Source: Fuerstiella sp.
GTDB taxonomy: Bacteria > Planctomycetota > Planctomycetia > Planctomycetales > Planctomycetaceae
Assembly (NCBI GenBank): GCA_022447185.1
Contig: JAKVAY010000063.1
Coordinates: 1 to 44,842, forward strand
Length of the DNA: 44,842 bases
Reading direction: 5' to 3'
Each line of letters starts with the position of its first letter. Positions within the stretch are counted from its first letter, which is position 1. Under the pieces are notes generated by a model. It saw only the letters and a list, made by a program, of their open reading frames with translations. It ran no database searches and was not told the DNA's origin. The translations under genes were made by a program, and so were the position numbers. Shown here in pieces: positions 44,158 through 44,842 of this stretch.

Positions 44158-44842
44158 ATGAAATTTGGCGGTTTGCGACGACTTTTACTAATCGTCCTGC
44201 AGATTCTGCCCGGTTGTGCGCTCACCGGTCCGTCGGACAACTTCAGGACAAATCATTATTCTTCAATTGAGCAGCCAATCGAGGATTCAGCAGGCTATGG
44301 ACATACGGCGGGCTATGCCGGTTTTTCGGAGAATCGCGCAGAGGCAGAGTCGACCGAGCAGTCGGCCGTTTATCTGACGGCGATGACAGCCGAACAGTCT
44401 TTTCCTGAGATTTCAGAGGAGCATGTCTGGCCTGTTTCACTGCTGGAGGCTGTTCAACTGGCACTGGATAATAATGAAATCATTCCCGTCGATGTTCAGT
44501 TCCTTTCGACTGGAAGTACTTTACTGAATGCCCCACAGGCAGTGGCGTCGATCTACGATCCTGCTATTCAGGCAACGAGCGTGTCAGCGGCGCGTGGGAG
44601 CCTGGCCGCGACATCGGATTTCGTTCCTGTACTGACCGCTCGTTCCACATTTGGCCAGGACAGCGTCATTCAGAATAATCTGGTATCGGCTGGTCTTCCC
44701 GCTGGTGGTGTGCTTGAAAATGACACTGGAAATTTGGATGTCAGCCTTCAGCAGCGGTTGATGACCGGTGGCCTTCTTGAATTGTCCCACAATGTCACGT
44801 TTGACGAAAACAACGTTGGTACGAATCTGTTTCCTAATGTGT
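44158..44842 (+). CDS. TolC-family outer membrane lipoprotein (5' part)
   Basis: The frame runs off the end of the window after 228 codons. ATG 44158 gives a lipoprotein signal (MKFGGLRRLLLIVLQILPGC) with lipobox LPGC; in-frame ATGs at 44122 and 44134 would lengthen the N-region without benefit. After an acidic linker of about 80 residues the sequence WPVSLLEAVQLALDNNEIIP matches the opening of the outer membrane efflux protein repeat. LQQRLMTGGLLELSHNVTFD then looks like the first beta-strand/hairpin of the barrel. TolC-family proteins form the outer membrane exit channel of type I secretion and efflux systems. The divergent SecA-like gene hints at a joint export system. Confidence 0.8.
   Translation, partial: MKFGGLRRLLLIVLQILPGCALTGPSDNFRTNHYSSIEQPIEDSAGYGHTAGYAGFSENRAEAESTEQSAVYLTAMTAEQSFPEISEEHVWPVSLLEAVQLALDNNEIIPVDVQFLSTGSTLLNAPQAVASIYDPAIQATSVSAARGSLAATSDFVPVLTARSTFGQDSVIQNNLVSAGLPAGGVLENDTGNLDVSLQQRLMTGGLLELSHNVTFDENNVGTNLFPNV

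Noticed and set aside
1..44842. tRNA, rRNA, CRISPR, insertion sequence or prophage genes
   Set aside because: Read for T-loop/anticodon patterns, spaced direct repeats and transposase or integrase motifs; none was convincing.

Overview
The window reads as chromosomal DNA from a member of the Planctomycetota. The strongest evidence is three PSD1-type proteins (DUF1549/DUF1553, with CxxCH motifs) and three DUF1501 proteins. These families are heavily expanded in planctomycetes. A twin-arginine TIM-barrel protein, a PQQ-like beta-propeller protein, a carboxypeptidase-regulatory-like protein, few clear Shine-Dalgarno sites and mixed gene orientation fit the same group. No rRNA, tRNA, CRISPR array, insertion sequence or phage gene was recognised, so this looks like ordinary chromosome rather than an island.

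Layout. 1-4543: the end of an unidentified protein, a small membrane protein, then on the minus strand an amidohydrolase whose stop overlaps the start of a 51-residue zinc-ribbon protein, and a GT-C-like multi-pass membrane protein. 4761-6781: a HAD-UbiA fusion resembling polyprenyl-phosphate phosphoribosyltransferases, diverging from the GT-C gene. Facing it is a small membrane protein whose frame is broken at a T8 run. 6983-8606: two tandem secreted paralogues that share a leader and a core block but have unrelated middles and tails. 8941-10423: a glutathione peroxidase and a nitrilase-type hydrolase. 10457-14365 (minus): a secreted nucleoside hydrolase, a ribokinase starting directly at its stop codon, and a sodium:solute symporter, together a plausible nucleoside/ribose salvage set. 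14775-19086: a duplicated Cys-pair protein, an unassigned 621-residue protein, and a secreted beta-domain protein.

19260-23940 (minus): TIM-barrel protein, PSD1, DUF1501. 24566-27397: a PSD1 with an N-terminal cytochrome-like module and an internal discoidin-like domain. 27420-30998 (minus): quinone oxidoreductase, sarcosine-oxidase-like flavoenzyme and aspartoacylase-like zinc hydrolase. 31397-38677: PQQ-like propeller protein, then DUF1501-PSD1-DUF1501. 38924-41507: an anti-sigma-like membrane protein overlapping a partner gene, and a rhomboid protease. 41690-44842: a short SecA-like ATPase diverging from a TolC-family lipoprotein that runs off the window. An imperfect inverted-repeat element lies between these two genes.

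The least explained items are the T8 frameshift gene, the mosaic tandem paralogues, the inverted-repeat element between secA-like and tolC-like genes, the ATGA-coupled zinc-ribbon gene, and the HAD-UbiA gene, whose catalytic motif lies upstream of every ATG/GTG/TTG in its frame. All functional statements are from reading the sequence; no database search was run.
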